Assembly (NCBI GenBank): GCA_024655905.1
Contig: JANLFP010000004.1
Span: 83,643-147,642, forward strand
Source: Tepidanaerobacteraceae bacterium
GTDB taxonomy: Bacteria > Bacillota > Thermosediminibacteria > Thermosediminibacterales > Tepidanaerobacteraceae
DNA length: 64,000 nt
Direction of reading: 5' to 3'
The position numbers were made by a program, and so were the translations under genes. Within the stretch, counting starts at the first letter, position 1; each line of letters starts with the position of its first letter. Below are positions 44,122-51,704 of the stretch, in pieces. The notes below the pieces were generated by a model, which had not been told where the DNA came from, did not search any database, and saw only the letters and a list, made by a program, of their open reading frames with translations.

Positions 44122-44328
44122 TTAAACCGCCTCCTTCTTCTCTACAAAAATTGCAATTTCGGGGCATCTGAGATAGCACCATCTACATCCGATACATGCT
44201 TCAGGAAAAGCAACTTTTGGAACGGTGTTTATACCTATTTCAAGTACGTTTTTCGGACAGAAAGCGACGCATATTCCGCATTTTTTACATCTTTGTTCGT
44301 CCACTGATATTTCGTATTGTTTTTTCAT
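44122..44328 (-). CDS. second 2-oxoacid:ferredoxin oxidoreductase, ferredoxin (delta) subunit
   Basis: A 68-residue protein with CKKCGICVAFCP and CIGCRWCYLRCP, each binding one 4Fe-4S cluster. ATG 44328 has the SD GGGAGG; a longer frame from 44373 would run through the sigma-54 promoter and is rejected. First gene of the operon. Confidence 0.86.
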   Translation of the reverse strand: MKKQYEISVDEQRCKKCGICVAFCPKNVLEIGINTVPKVAFPEACIGCRWCYLRCPEIAIFVEKKEAV

Positions 44329-44368
44329 AATATACCTCCCATTTCCCAAAATACCAGAAATTTGATAA

Positions 44369-44384
44369 TGCAAAAATCATACCA
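44369..44384 (-). promoter_or_regulatory. sigma-54 (-24/-12) promoter of the second oxidoreductase operon
   Basis: On the minus strand the sequence reads TGGTATGATTTTTGCA: TGG at -24, exactly 10 bases, then GC at -12 within TTGCA. It lies in the 58-bp gap between the sigma-54 activator gene and the ferredoxin-subunit gene, 41 bp before the start codon. The match to TGGYAY-N5-TTGCA and the adjacent activator make it convincing. Confidence 0.72.
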
Positions 44385-44386
44385 TT

Positions 44387-46282
44387 CTAATTCTTTTTTT
44401 TCAATTTTTTCCATAAAGTTGTCCTGCTAATGCCGAGTTCTTTTGCTAACATGGCTTTATTGCCACCAAATTTTTTGCTCAATTGTTCAATAATTTGATT
44501 TTCCATTTCTTCAAAAGTGCTTATATTTATAGAAATTTTATTATTTTCGGTTTGTCCATCATATTCTTCCGACTCGTCTAATAGATTTTTTATCAATAGA
44601 TTTATTTCTTGTTTTTCTGTAAGAACAACACATTTTTCCATCAAGTTTTTTAATTCTCTCACATTTCCTGGCCAGCTGTAAGATTGAAGAAGTTCTATAA
44701 CAGGTTTAGTAAAATTACTATTAATCGTTTTATTATAAATTTTAGAAAAATAATCAATAAAATATTTTGCCAATACTATAATATCTTCAGGTCTAGCTCT
44801 GAGAGGCGGAATGTTGAGAGTCAATATATTTAACCTATAAAATAGATCTAGACGAAACTTCCCTTCCTGTATACGCTTCTTAAGGTCAATATTAGTGGCT
44901 GCAATTATTCTGACATCTACGGGAATTAATTTATTTCCACCTATTCGCATCACTTTTTTCTCTTGAATGACTCTTAACAATTGAGCCTGTAGTCCCAGCG
45001 GCATTTCGCCTATTTCGTCTAAAAACAAACTGCCTCCATGAGCCAATTCGAATAGCCCAATCTTACCACCTTTTTTGGCTCCAGTAAAAGCGCCTTCTTC
45101 ATATCCAAACAGTTCGCTTTCCAGTAAACTTTCAGGCAGTGCGGCACAGTTTACCGCTACAAAAGGACCTCTTGCTCTAGGACTTGCCGCATGGATGCTA
45201 TTGGCAAATAATTCCTTGCCGGTACCGCTTTCCCCTACTATAAGTACCGTGGAATTTGTCTTGCTGTATTTTTGGGCCATTTGAATTGTTTCTTTTAAAA
45301 GTACGCTATTGCCCAATATATCTTCAAAAGAACAAGATGGAGTAAGGCCTTTTTTATGAAGTTCCTTGCGAATATTTTTTTCAAGTTCTTGTATTTTTGA
45401 TACATCTTGAAAAGTGATAACGGTACCGTACTTTTGCCTATCTACATTTATCTGAGCTCTGTTTACTAGAAGTTTAGTTTTGTTTATATCAATAATTTTT
45501 TGAAACGCGGGTTCACCTTTTTCAAAAATCCGGATGATGTTTGAAAAATTAACATTCTGTATATTTTTGAACAATATTTTTTCTGCTGGAACGCCCAGCA
45601 ATTCTTCTGCTTTTGGATTGAACATGATTATCTTTTTATTTTCATCCAAAGCTATGATACCTTCATAAGAGCAATCAAGCAGCGTTTTCATCATCTGTTT
45701 TTGGGCGGCCTCTTTTTCCAGTACGGAACAAATATTTATGGCTGTATTTATGGCCTGCATCACAGAAGATCTGCTTGATTGTACAAGCTTTCCTTCCATA
45801 CCAAGTTTTAATGCTTCGGCAAGGATACAGGCGCCCGTTCCAACTGCTATTGTTATCCCCTGTTTGCTGGCATCTTCAAGCATTTTTTTTAACTCGAGAT
45901 CGTTTTTATAATAAAAATAACTGATCTTTTTATTAATTATTTTGGAAAATAAATCAAAATTAAAATGGCCTTTTTTATAATCATAACCAAAAAATCCGAT
46001 AGAATCATGTTCCAAGCTAGACTCATAAAGTGCGAGGAAAACATCAAAATCAGCTATTTCGACATTTACCACAGGTATATCCACATTTTTTTTAATTAAA
46101 GCTCCAGTTGCTCCCCGGCTTATTATTACCTTAATATCCCTGGCAAATTCTTTGGCCTTCGTTACACCATCCTCCAAAAAAGCTTCTAAAACAAGTATAT
46201 CTTCCCCTATTTCCTCCGAAACATTCTTTGCAATCTCGGTAAGCTCCGGATAAGGCGAGATAAAAACTATTTTGGAATCTAT
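44387..46282 (-). CDS. PrpR-type sigma-54-dependent transcriptional activator
   Basis: A sigma-54 enhancer-binding protein of about 631 residues. It has an N-terminal PrpR-like sensor domain ([18 protein letters not shown]...), a PAS domain (about 185-290), the AAA+ domain with GESGTGKE and the sigma-54-contact loop [10 protein letters not shown], and a C-terminal Fis-type helix-turn-helix ([15 protein letters not shown]). Conventional starts truncate the sensor domain: TTG 46177 has no SD. An in-frame stop and GAGGGGG (46291-46297) precede an in-frame ATA at 46282, 8 nt after the SD, so AUA seems to be the start. It probably activates the oxidoreductase operon downstream in response to a small acid or CoA-related ligand. 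Confidence 0.88.
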   Translation of the reverse strand: MDSKIVFISPYPELTEIAKNVSEEIGEDILVLEAFLEDGVTKAKEFARDIKVIISRGATGALIKKNVDIPVVNVEIADFDVFLALYESSLEHDSIGFFGYDYKKGHFNFDLFSKIINKKISYFYYKNDLELKKMLEDASKQGITIAVGTGACILAEALKLGMEGKLVQSSRSSVMQAINTAINICSVLEKEAAQKQMMKTLLDCSYEGIIALDENKKIIMFNPKAEELLGVPAEKILFKNIQNVNFSNIIRIFEKGEPAFQKIIDINKTKLLVNRAQINVDRQKYGTVITFQDVSKIQELEKNIRKELHKKGLTPSCSFEDILGNSVLLKETIQMAQKYSKTNSTVLIVGESGTGKELFANSIHAASPRARGPFVAVNCAALPESLLESELFGYEEGAFTGAKKGGKIGLFELAHGGSLFLDEIGEMPLGLQAQLLRVIQEKKVMRIGGNKLIPVDVRIIAATNIDLKKRIQEGKFRLDLFYRLNILTLNIPPLRARPEDIIVLAKYFIDYFSKIYNKTINSNFTKPVIELLQSYSWPGNVRELKNLMEKCVVLTEKQEINLLIKNLLDESEEYDGQTENNKISINISTFEEMENQIIEQLSKKFGGNKAMLAKELGISRTTLWKKLKKKN

Positions 46283-46309
46283 ATTATATTCCCCCTCACA
46301 GAAAAGATT

Positions 46310-47287
46310 TTATCCTTCAATAAATCCAATAAGCAATTCTACTGCCATTTCGAGATCTTTCAGATGTACCATTTCAGACGGAGAATGGACATATCTGGAA
46401 GGTATGGATAGGCCTCCTGATGGCACACCTGAACGGCTAAGATGAATTGCGCCTGAATCTGTGCCTCCGAATTCCAAGACTTCAAGTTGATACGGAAGCT
46501 TTTTTTGCTCTGCAGCAGATACAAGCGCGTCTTTTATCCTGGGATGACTAAGTATTGAATTGTCTTTTATTTTAACGGCGGGCCCCTTACCGAGCTCAAC
46601 AGCCATTTTTGGCGCTTCGGGCGTATCTCCTGTAAGGGTGACGTCCACGGCTATGGCCAGATCCGGATCCACTCCAAAAGCCGATGTTTTGGCACCTCTA
46701 AGGCCGACTTCTTCCTGAACGGTAAATACAAAAAACGTTTGAAAGCCGGGCTTCTTTAATCGTTCCATGACTTTTATCAGCACTGCACACCCTGCTCTAT
46801 CATCCAGAGCTTTGGAAATGATATAATCGCCTGAAATGCTGCATTCCCTGTAAAAAGTACCCATATCGCCGATTTCGACTTTTTGTTTTGCTTCTTCCCG
46901 GGAAGAGGCTCCTATATCGATAAACATTTTGTTTATCTTAAGGTCCTTCATATCATCCATTTTTTCCATACCGAAAACCCCTAGGGTCCCATTAGCAAAA
47001 ACTACTCTTTCTCCAATTAAAGTAAATGGCGAAAGGCCGCCAACATTTGAAAATCTCAAAAACCCCTTGTCGTCTATGCTCGTAACAATTACTCCGATTT
47101 CATCCATATGAGCCGCAATCATTAGTCTTTCTCCCGTAGTGCCTTTTTGAGCAATTATGTTACCCATTCTATCGACATTAATTGAATCAGCGAATGGTCT
47201 TATTTTTTCTATAATGGCTTTTCTTATTCCATCTTCATTGCCGGAAGGCCCAAAACTTTCAGTAAGCTCTTTTATTAATCGCTTCAT
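46310..47287 (-). CDS. M42 family aminopeptidase (1 of 3)
   Basis: A 325-residue M42 (TET/FrvX/glutamyl aminopeptidase) metallopeptidase. Metal ligands and catalytic acid are in place: AAHMDEIG, SKALDDRAG, VQEEVGLRGA, AVDVT and YVHSPSE. TET peptidases form 12-subunit tetrahedra that trim peptides from the N-terminus. It follows the second copy by a single boundary base and is followed after 27 bp by the sigma-54 activator gene, so all four are one operon. Confidence 0.9.
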   Translation of the reverse strand: MKRLIKELTESFGPSGNEDGIRKAIIEKIRPFADSINVDRMGNIIAQKGTTGERLMIAAHMDEIGVIVTSIDDKGFLRFSNVGGLSPFTLIGERVVFANGTLGVFGMEKMDDMKDLKINKMFIDIGASSREEAKQKVEIGDMGTFYRECSISGDYIISKALDDRAGCAVLIKVMERLKKPGFQTFFVFTVQEEVGLRGAKTSAFGVDPDLAIAVDVTLTGDTPEAPKMAVELGKGPAVKIKDNSILSHPRIKDALVSAAEQKKLPYQLEVLEFGGTDSGAIHLSRSGVPSGGLSIPSRYVHSPSEMVHLKDLEMAVELLIGFIEG

Positions 47288-48304
47288 CTATAATCCCCTT
47301 TCCTTCAAATCTAGAATAATAACTTCCAACAGATCCATAGCATGTTTAATGTCGGAGAGGCTAGCTATGCTTGCAGGCGAATGAATGTACCTGCATGGGA
47401 CAGAAATTATTATCGTTGGTATGCCTTCACCGGTGGTATGAATTCTTCCACCATCAGTCCCTCCAAAGGTTGAACGACGTAGCTGAATTGGAATACCTTT
47501 TCTACCGGCCAACTCCAATACCCTTCTCACAAGCTCCTTATTTGCTATATAAGTCATGTCCATCAAAGTGACAGCCGGCCCTTGCCCCACAGTGGTGCTG
47601 TAATTTTCTTCTTTGGTTTCAGGCACATCCGAAGCAAAAGTTCCTTCAATGACTATTGCCACATCAGGATTTACCCTGCAGGAAACTACCGCCGAACCTC
47701 TCACCCCGATCTCTTCCTGCACCGTAAAAGCACCGGTTATTGAATAATCAAGATTTTTTTTAAGCGTCTCAGCCACAATATAGCACCCAATCCTGTCATC
47801 TAAAGCTTTTCCCTTAATCATTCCGTTGCCAAACTCTTCAAAAACGGTATTGAAAGCAGCAAAATCGCCTATATTTACTTTGTTTTCGGCATCATCTTTA
47901 TCTTTTGCACCTATATCAATATAAAGGTTTTTTGATTTCAGGGGAACTTCCTTTTCGTTAGGTTCCTGAAGATGAATGGCTTTTGCACCTATGACCCCTT
48001 TTATTTTTTGCGTCCCGATTATCACCTGTTTGGAAACGAGTACCCTATCGTCAATGCCTCCGACTGTGTCAAATTTCAACCAGCCGTTTTTATCTATAGA
48101 CCTTATCATAAGGCCTACCTCATCCATATGCGCGCAAAGCATCAACTCGGGTTTTTTTTGCGCACCACGTGTCTTGCATATCAAATTCCCCAAAGAGTCT
48201 GTTTGCAAGCTGCAGATTTTTTCTAATTCTTTTTTCAGCAAGGCCCTTACTTCGTTTTCTGCACCAGATACTCCAAAAGCTTCAGAAAGTGATTTTAATA
48301 ACAT
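47288..48304 (-). CDS. M42 family aminopeptidase (2 of 3)
   Basis: A 338-residue M42 peptidase with CAHMDEVG, GKALDDRIG, VQEEIGVRGS and YIHSPAS. The metal ligand usually supplied as VDV is Glu here (AIVIEGTF), a variation seen in some TET subfamilies that may alter metal or substrate preference. It overlaps the third copy by 10 bp. The three paralogs are diverged in sequence, which suggests different specificities or mixed complexes. Confidence 0.9.
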   Translation of the reverse strand: MLLKSLSEAFGVSGAENEVRALLKKELEKICSLQTDSLGNLICKTRGAQKKPELMLCAHMDEVGLMIRSIDKNGWLKFDTVGGIDDRVLVSKQVIIGTQKIKGVIGAKAIHLQEPNEKEVPLKSKNLYIDIGAKDKDDAENKVNIGDFAAFNTVFEEFGNGMIKGKALDDRIGCYIVAETLKKNLDYSITGAFTVQEEIGVRGSAVVSCRVNPDVAIVIEGTFASDVPETKEENYSTTVGQGPAVTLMDMTYIANKELVRRVLELAGRKGIPIQLRRSTFGGTDGGRIHTTGEGIPTIIISVPCRYIHSPASIASLSDIKHAMDLLEVIILDLKERGL

Positions 48305-49344
48305 GTCAAGCCCTCCACGAATTCCTTATTTAATGAAGATATAAAAACAGCCAGCAAACGTCCAGCTTTTTTTATGTCTTCAAGGCACACGGTTTCCACA
48401 GTGGTATGCATGTAACGGAGGGGAATTGAAACAAGAGCTGTTGGGATTCCTTCTCTCGTAATCTGAATAGCCCAGGCATCAGTCCCCGTAGAGGAAGGCT
48501 CTGGATTTAACTGATATGGGATATAATAGTCTTCAGCGATTTGCTTTAATCTTTTAAAAAGCAGCGGATGAATGTTGGGGCCAAGAGATAGAACGGGGCC
48601 CTTTCCTAAAATTTGCGTTTCATCTTCAGGGACATCCATCACATTTCCGTGGCATACATCTATGGCAATGCCTATATGCGGAAATATATTAAAACTGCTG
48701 ACAACGGCCCCGCGCAAACCTACTTCTTCCTGTGCTGTGGCTACTGCATAAACGTTTACATCAAAACGCATCGAATCAAGTTCCTTCAATGTTTCGAGTA
48801 TAACCGCTATTCCTGCCCTATCATCCATAGCGCTGCATGAAAAACGAGAGTTGAGCAATTCTGAGGGTTTCTTTCTAAAACTAATAAAATTTCCAACTCT
48901 AATGCTTTTTTTTACATCATCAGCGCTAAGACCTGTATCAATAAAAAGGTCATCGTTTTTAATAGTCTTTTTTCTTTCTTCAGGTTCTTGAATATGAGGA
49001 GGTTTATTTCCGATAATACCCAAAATATCCCTGCTGCCATGGATAATCACTTCCTGAGCCGGCAGTATTCTAGGATCAACGCCTCCTATGAACGCAAATC
49101 TTATAAATCCTTTGTCATCGATCTGCTTGACTATAAGTCCAATTTCATCCATATGAGCGGCTAGCATTATATTGTAATTTGGATTTTGACCTTTTTTCAG
49201 GCTAATAACATTTCCCAACTTATCTTCCCTTACTTCATCACTGAGCTTTCGAAAACACTCTTTTATTGCGTTGCTATTGGCTACCTCATTGCCTGAAACA
49301 GCGTTGGATTTTAAAATGTCTAGTATATCCTGCTTTATACCCAA
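48295..49344 (-). CDS. M42 family aminopeptidase (3 of 3)
   Basis: A 349-residue M42 peptidase with AAHMDEIGLIV, CSAMDDRAG, AQEEVGLRGA, AIDVCHG and YMHTTVE. The TTG at 49344 is preferred because AAAGGGGG precedes it; a longer frame from 49425 starts before that SD and adds residues foreign to the family. First gene of the peptidase-activator operon. A -10-like TATAAT lies at 49409-49414 on the minus strand. Confidence 0.88.
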   Translation of the reverse strand: MGIKQDILDILKSNAVSGNEVANSNAIKECFRKLSDEVREDKLGNVISLKKGQNPNYNIMLAAHMDEIGLIVKQIDDKGFIRFAFIGGVDPRILPAQEVIIHGSRDILGIIGNKPPHIQEPEERKKTIKNDDLFIDTGLSADDVKKSIRVGNFISFRKKPSELLNSRFSCSAMDDRAGIAVILETLKELDSMRFDVNVYAVATAQEEVGLRGAVVSSFNIFPHIGIAIDVCHGNVMDVPEDETQILGKGPVLSLGPNIHPLLFKRLKQIAEDYYIPYQLNPEPSSTGTDAWAIQITREGIPTALVSIPLRYMHTTVETVCLEDIKKAGRLLAVFISSLNKEFVEGLTCY

Positions 49345-49451
49345 ATTAATCCCCCTTTCAATAAATATATTTCTACATTTTAAAGCGGTTTCCTTCCATA
49401 AATCTAAAATTATATTTCCCATCATACAAATAAAAATGAATTAAAAAGCAA

Positions 49452-49480
49452 AAAGGCATAGCACTAATAGCTATACCTTT
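49452..49480 (-). terminator. displaced terminator of the tRNA operon
   Basis: On the minus strand, AAAGGTATAGC pairs with GCTATGCCTTT (one mismatch) around TATTAGT, followed by TTGCTTTTT. It starts 11 bp beyond the left copy of the 50-bp repeat. Without the mobile element it would come directly after tRNA-Lys, so it was probably the original end of the tRNA transcript. Confidence 0.65.
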
Positions 49481-49490
49481 AATTCTGAAA

Positions 49491-49540
49491 TATTGGTGGG
49501 CCATCAGGGACTCGAACCCGGGACACCCTGATTAAGAGTC
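49491..49540. repeat. left attachment-site repeat
   Basis: Fifty bases identical to 61421-61470. They cover the 3' end of tRNA-Lys (CCA, acceptor, T arm, variable loop, anticodon arm) up to the anticodon loop, where identity stops. The tRNA 5' half is missing here, so this copy is not a tRNA gene. The crossover presumably lies in the anticodon loop region. Confidence 0.92.
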
Positions 49541-49634
49541 TTAAATTTTATTATTGTTAACTTTTCATATCTTGCTCTAAGCCTTTATATTATTGGGTTT
49601 TATGAATTGGATGTTTTATATTTTATCGTAATTT

Positions 49635-49676
49635 TTGTCTACTGTTTTTATTTTTAGTAGACAAACAGTAGACAAC
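49635..49676. repeat. left integrase arm-type sites
   Basis: TTGTCTACT (49635-49643, inverted) and two direct copies, AGTAGACAAAC (49656-49666) and AGTAGACAAC (49667-49676), with an 11-bp period. The same word occurs twice near the right end (61336-61357). Paired arm sites close to both attachment cores are typical of lambda-type integrases. A 15-bp palindrome TCCCCCCTGGGGGGA follows at 49689-49703. Confidence 0.7.
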
Positions 49677-49778
49677 TTTTTTTGCTCATCCCCCCTGGGG
49701 GGAGGGTGCCTGCCAGCCGCAAGAGTTCCCTCCCGAAAAAATTTTCCCGTACCAAGGGCACTAACCAAACACCTATAC

Positions 49779-49809
49779 AAAAAAAGGCAGAGACATTTTC
49801 TCCGCCTTT
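49779..49809 (-). terminator. terminator of the small-gene operon
   Basis: On the minus strand AAAGGC-GAGA pairs with TCTC-GCCTTT (one mismatch), followed by a run of T. It overlaps the stop codon of the gene at 49808. Confidence 0.75.
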
Positions 49810-50005
49810 ATTGTGGATTGTGGTTGTATTTCTCCCTCTCAACATCTATCATGCTTCGCATTATGGCATACTCAAAGCCATCGAAATAGCCTCTGTAATA
49901 ATCATCCTTGTAGTATTTCGCTTCATCGTAGGTGGTGCAGTGCTCTTCCAGCCGTTGAAACAGCATCCGCAGTATATCTTCCTTTACGTCGCTTGGATAA
50001 TTCAT
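49808..50005 (-). CDS. small acidic protein, paralog of its upstream neighbour
   Basis: A 65-residue protein that shares its plan with the 59-residue product of 50007-50186: both start M-(N/D)-YPS-x-VK and both have a KY-(Y/N)-KD-(D/E)-(Y/F)-YRGY-x-x-G-(F/Y)-E-x-AI core. SD GGGAGG lies inside the end of that gene, so translation is coupled. No known family; an element-borne tandem duplication. Confidence 0.7.
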   Translation of the reverse strand: MNYPSDVKEDILRMLFQRLEEHCTTYDEAKYYKDDYYRGYFDGFEYAIMRSMIDVEREKYNHNPQ

Positions 50006-50006
50006 T

Positions 50007-50186
50007 TCAAATTGCCTCCCTTAGTTTATTATTGATTTTTGCCATCAAGTGGAATATTGCTTCTTCATAGCCAGTGGAATAGCCTCTATAAAATTCATCT
50101 TTGTTGTATTTTTCCTTCTGAAAACAATTACGGTGGTCTTCAAGCAGTTCAGCTATACTGGTCTTAACTATGCTTGGATAATCCAT
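50007..50186 (-). CDS. small protein, first of a tandem paralogous pair
   Basis: A 59-codon ORF (ATG 50186, SD AGGAGG) opening MDYPSIVKTSIAELLEDHRN, with KYNKDEFYRGYSTGYEEAIF in the middle. It is clearly homologous to the 65-residue product downstream. Both are charged, soluble-looking and rich in Tyr/Asp/Glu. Not recognised; too short for most gene finders. Confidence 0.65.
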   Translation of the reverse strand: MDYPSIVKTSIAELLEDHRNCFQKEKYNKDEFYRGYSTGYEEAIFHLMAKINNKLREAI

Positions 50187-50197
50187 TTATGGGACCT

Positions 50198-50291
50198 CCT
50201 TCAATCAGAATTATACTTATGGGTGATCCCTGACTTCCCAAGTTAGAAAGTCACCTTTACACCTTCAATCGGAATTATATTTGTGGGTGAT
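50198..50291. repeat. 30-bp imperfect direct repeat around a gene end
   Basis: 50198-50227 and 50262-50291 match at 27 of 30 positions. The second copy covers the last codons and stop of the small gene at 50265-50435; the first is noncoding. A short duplication seems to have added a spare gene end together with an SD-like AGGAGG. Confidence 0.75.
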
Positions 50292-50435
50292 TAAATAATG
50301 CAGGTCCGCTTCAAGCTGCTGCAGTGTTGGAATATCAAGCCCCTGGGAATCTTTTCTTATACGCCTCAGCAGCTTTTGAACGCTCTTGATGTGGTCCTGC
50401 CTGGCAAGCTCTCTTGGGTTCTCAAGTGCCATCAT
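50265..50435 (-). CDS. small helical protein, unknown
   Basis: A 56-codon ORF (ATG 50435, SD AGGAGG nine bases before it), opening MMALENPRELARQDHIKSVQ and ending LEADLHYLITHKYNSD. Probably all alpha-helical. First of three small minus-strand genes at the left end of the element. Not recognised. Confidence 0.6.
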   Translation of the reverse strand: MMALENPRELARQDHIKSVQKLLRRIRKDSQGLDIPTLQQLEADLHYLITHKYNSD

Positions 50436-50521
50436 GCCTTATTGCCTCCTTTAATTATGTAAAATATTTAACTTTATTACAGTTTATTACACTTTAGTTC
50501 AGTTGTCAATAGTTAATTATA

Positions 50522-50550
50522 TTGATTTTTTGTGTAATCCATGATAATTT
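50522..50550 (+). promoter_or_regulatory. promoter of the excisionase-like gene
   Basis: TTGATT (50522-50527), 17 bp, TAATTT (50545-50550), 25 bp before the start codon. Confidence 0.5.
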
Positions 50551-50575
50551 AGTAATTGTAAGTGAGGTGTGCAGA

Positions 50576-50749
50576 ATGGAAAATTATTATACGCCACAAG
50601 AAGTGGCAGAAAAACTTAAATTAAACATCAGAACGCTGTATAAATGGATTCGAGAAGGCAACATTAAGGCTGTCAAAATAGGTGGAGTATGGCGCATTTC
50701 CGAATCGGAAATAAGCCGTTTATTGGAAGGAAATTCATTCGGTGAGTAG
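50576..50749 (+). CDS. excisionase-like helix-turn-helix protein
   Basis: A 57-residue MerR/excisionase-type DNA-binding protein: YYTPQEVAEKLKLNIRTLYK, then WIREGNIKAVKIGGVWRISE, the usual helix-turn-helix plus wing. SD GTGAGGTG, ATG 50576. Such proteins act as recombination directionality factors or small regulators. Its place near the left end and on the plus strand, apart from the main minus-strand operon, fits either. It is one of two AlpA/Xis-like proteins in the element. Confidence 0.75.
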   Translation: MENYYTPQEVAEKLKLNIRTLYKWIREGNIKAVKIGGVWRISESEISRLLEGNSFGE

Positions 50750-50770
50750 TTTTATACCTGAAAAGCTAAA

Positions 50771-50806
50771 AAAGCCCCGTATAACTCAAATACGGAGGCT
50801 TTCTTT
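50771..50806 (+). terminator. terminator after the excisionase-like gene
   Basis: AAAGCC-CCGTAT (50771-50782) pairs with ATACGG-A-GGCTTT (50790-50802), one bulged A, then CTTTT. A second perfect hairpin, CCTTTTCAGA/TCTGAAAAGG, follows at 50813-50834. Confidence 0.8.
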
Positions 50807-51103
50807 TGATAACCTTTTCAGAAATCTGAAAAGGCTTTGTAAATGACTTCTGCTATTAAAACAATAGTTCGTCTATTTTATATAATGCGGTTAATAACGC
50901 CAAAAAAGGCTTTATAGCAAGAGTTTTTGTGCTGGTAATAGTTTTAGCAAAACGCCTTTTATAATGCCAATTATGGCGGTGTTTTGTGAGGGTGTTCCAA
51001 AATAGAACGGCCTTTAATGCAAGAGGTATCCTCAAAATTGAGGAAACGCTGATTCGCTTTCTGGCAAAACAAATCAATGGCGGTGTTTTATATATTTCCT
51101 CCT

Positions 51104-51185
51104 GCTACAAAAGCTATAAAAGCTACAAAAGCCGTGTACCAAGGGTTTAAAGGTGCTGCAAAAGTGCTATAAAACTGCTACAAAA
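51104..51185. repeat. iteron-like family A (six copies of GCTRYAAAA)
   Basis: Three copies abut with a 9-bp period (51104, 51113, 51122) and three follow with an 11-bp period (51155, 51166, 51177). Sequences are GCTACAAAA, GCTATAAAA, GCTACAAAA, GCTGCAAAA, GCTATAAAA, GCTACAAAA. Regular spacing near one helical turn is typical of protein-binding iterons. Confidence 0.75.
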
Positions 51186-51278
51186 GGTCCTTGCCCTTAT
51201 AAGGGTAGTCGGTTAAACTGACATCCTTTGTTTCGGTCCTAACATTCATTTACCGTTTTGGTAAAATAAAATATCCCT

Positions 51279-51358
51279 AACGTATTTAACGTATTTAACG
51301 TAATTGCTTGTATATCAAGGCTTGGGGGATACGTAATAATTACGTATTAATTACGTAT
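51279..51358. repeat. iteron-like family B (ACGTA repeats)
   Basis: Three abutting 9-mers, AACGTATTT, AACGTATTT, AACGTAATT (51279-51305), then ATACGTAAT inverted (51329-51337) and two ATTACGTAT copies 11 bp apart (51339, 51350). All share the core ACGTA. The first inverted and direct pair form a near-perfect palindrome. Confidence 0.75.
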
Positions 51359-51674
51359 TTAATGCCACTATGGCTTCCATGATAGGTTCATATGGTGAAC
51401 TTATAAAAAAGCCTGCAATCCCTTGCGGCAGTAAGTATAGAAAGGTGTTTTTCGGTCCTGCGCCTCTCTCGCCTCTCTTATGCAACTCTGGCTGCATGAT
51501 TCCCGGTAGTCCTTTATCTATAAGGTATAGAAGTAATTCTGGACTGCACCCAAAAAGGTCACTGCCGGTCTATATAAGGCAATTTATATATCAAAATAGC
51601 TTCTAGCCGTCTAGTATCAAGGGCTGGAAGGCATTTTTGACCATAGTGATTTTTAAGGTCCACCCTAATTATAA

Positions 51675-51699
51675 AAGGGCAGGTGATATACCCGCCCTT
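51675..51699 (-). terminator. terminator of the element's main minus-strand operon
   Basis: AAGGGC (51694-51699 on the minus strand) pairs with GCCCTT (51675-51680); an inner GGT/ACC pair lengthens the stem, and TTTAT follows. It lies just after the stop of the gene at 51705. Confidence 0.75.
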
Positions 51700-51704
51700 A
51701 AGTA

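Larger units (their letters stand above)
50807..51674. other. 870-bp noncoding segment rich in hairpins and repeats
   Basis: No convincing gene on either strand. Short stem-loops recur every 30-60 bases: CTATT/AATAG (near 50852), GCCA/TGGC (near 50968), GTTC/GAAC (near 50995), CCTCAA/TTGAGG (near 51030) and GTTCA/TGAAC (near 51389). Some words return with small changes, such as AAAACACCGCCAT (minus strand, twice) and GGACCGAAA (minus strand, twice). Two iteron-like repeat families lie in its middle. It could be a replication origin, a long structured RNA as some prophages carry, or a decayed region. Confidence 0.5.

Noticed and set aside
49654-49845. A 63-codon minus-strand frame at the left end of the element
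   Set aside because: It crosses the terminator of the small-gene operon, a GC palindrome and arm-type sites, and has no recognisable protein character.
50856-51077. A 73-codon minus-strand frame in the noncoding segment
   Set aside because: Its translation reflects the short repeats and hairpins rather than a protein family, and no SD precedes it.
50807-51674. A CRISPR array in the repeat-rich segment
   Set aside because: The repeats are only 9-11 bp with no spacer-sized intervals, and no cas gene is present.
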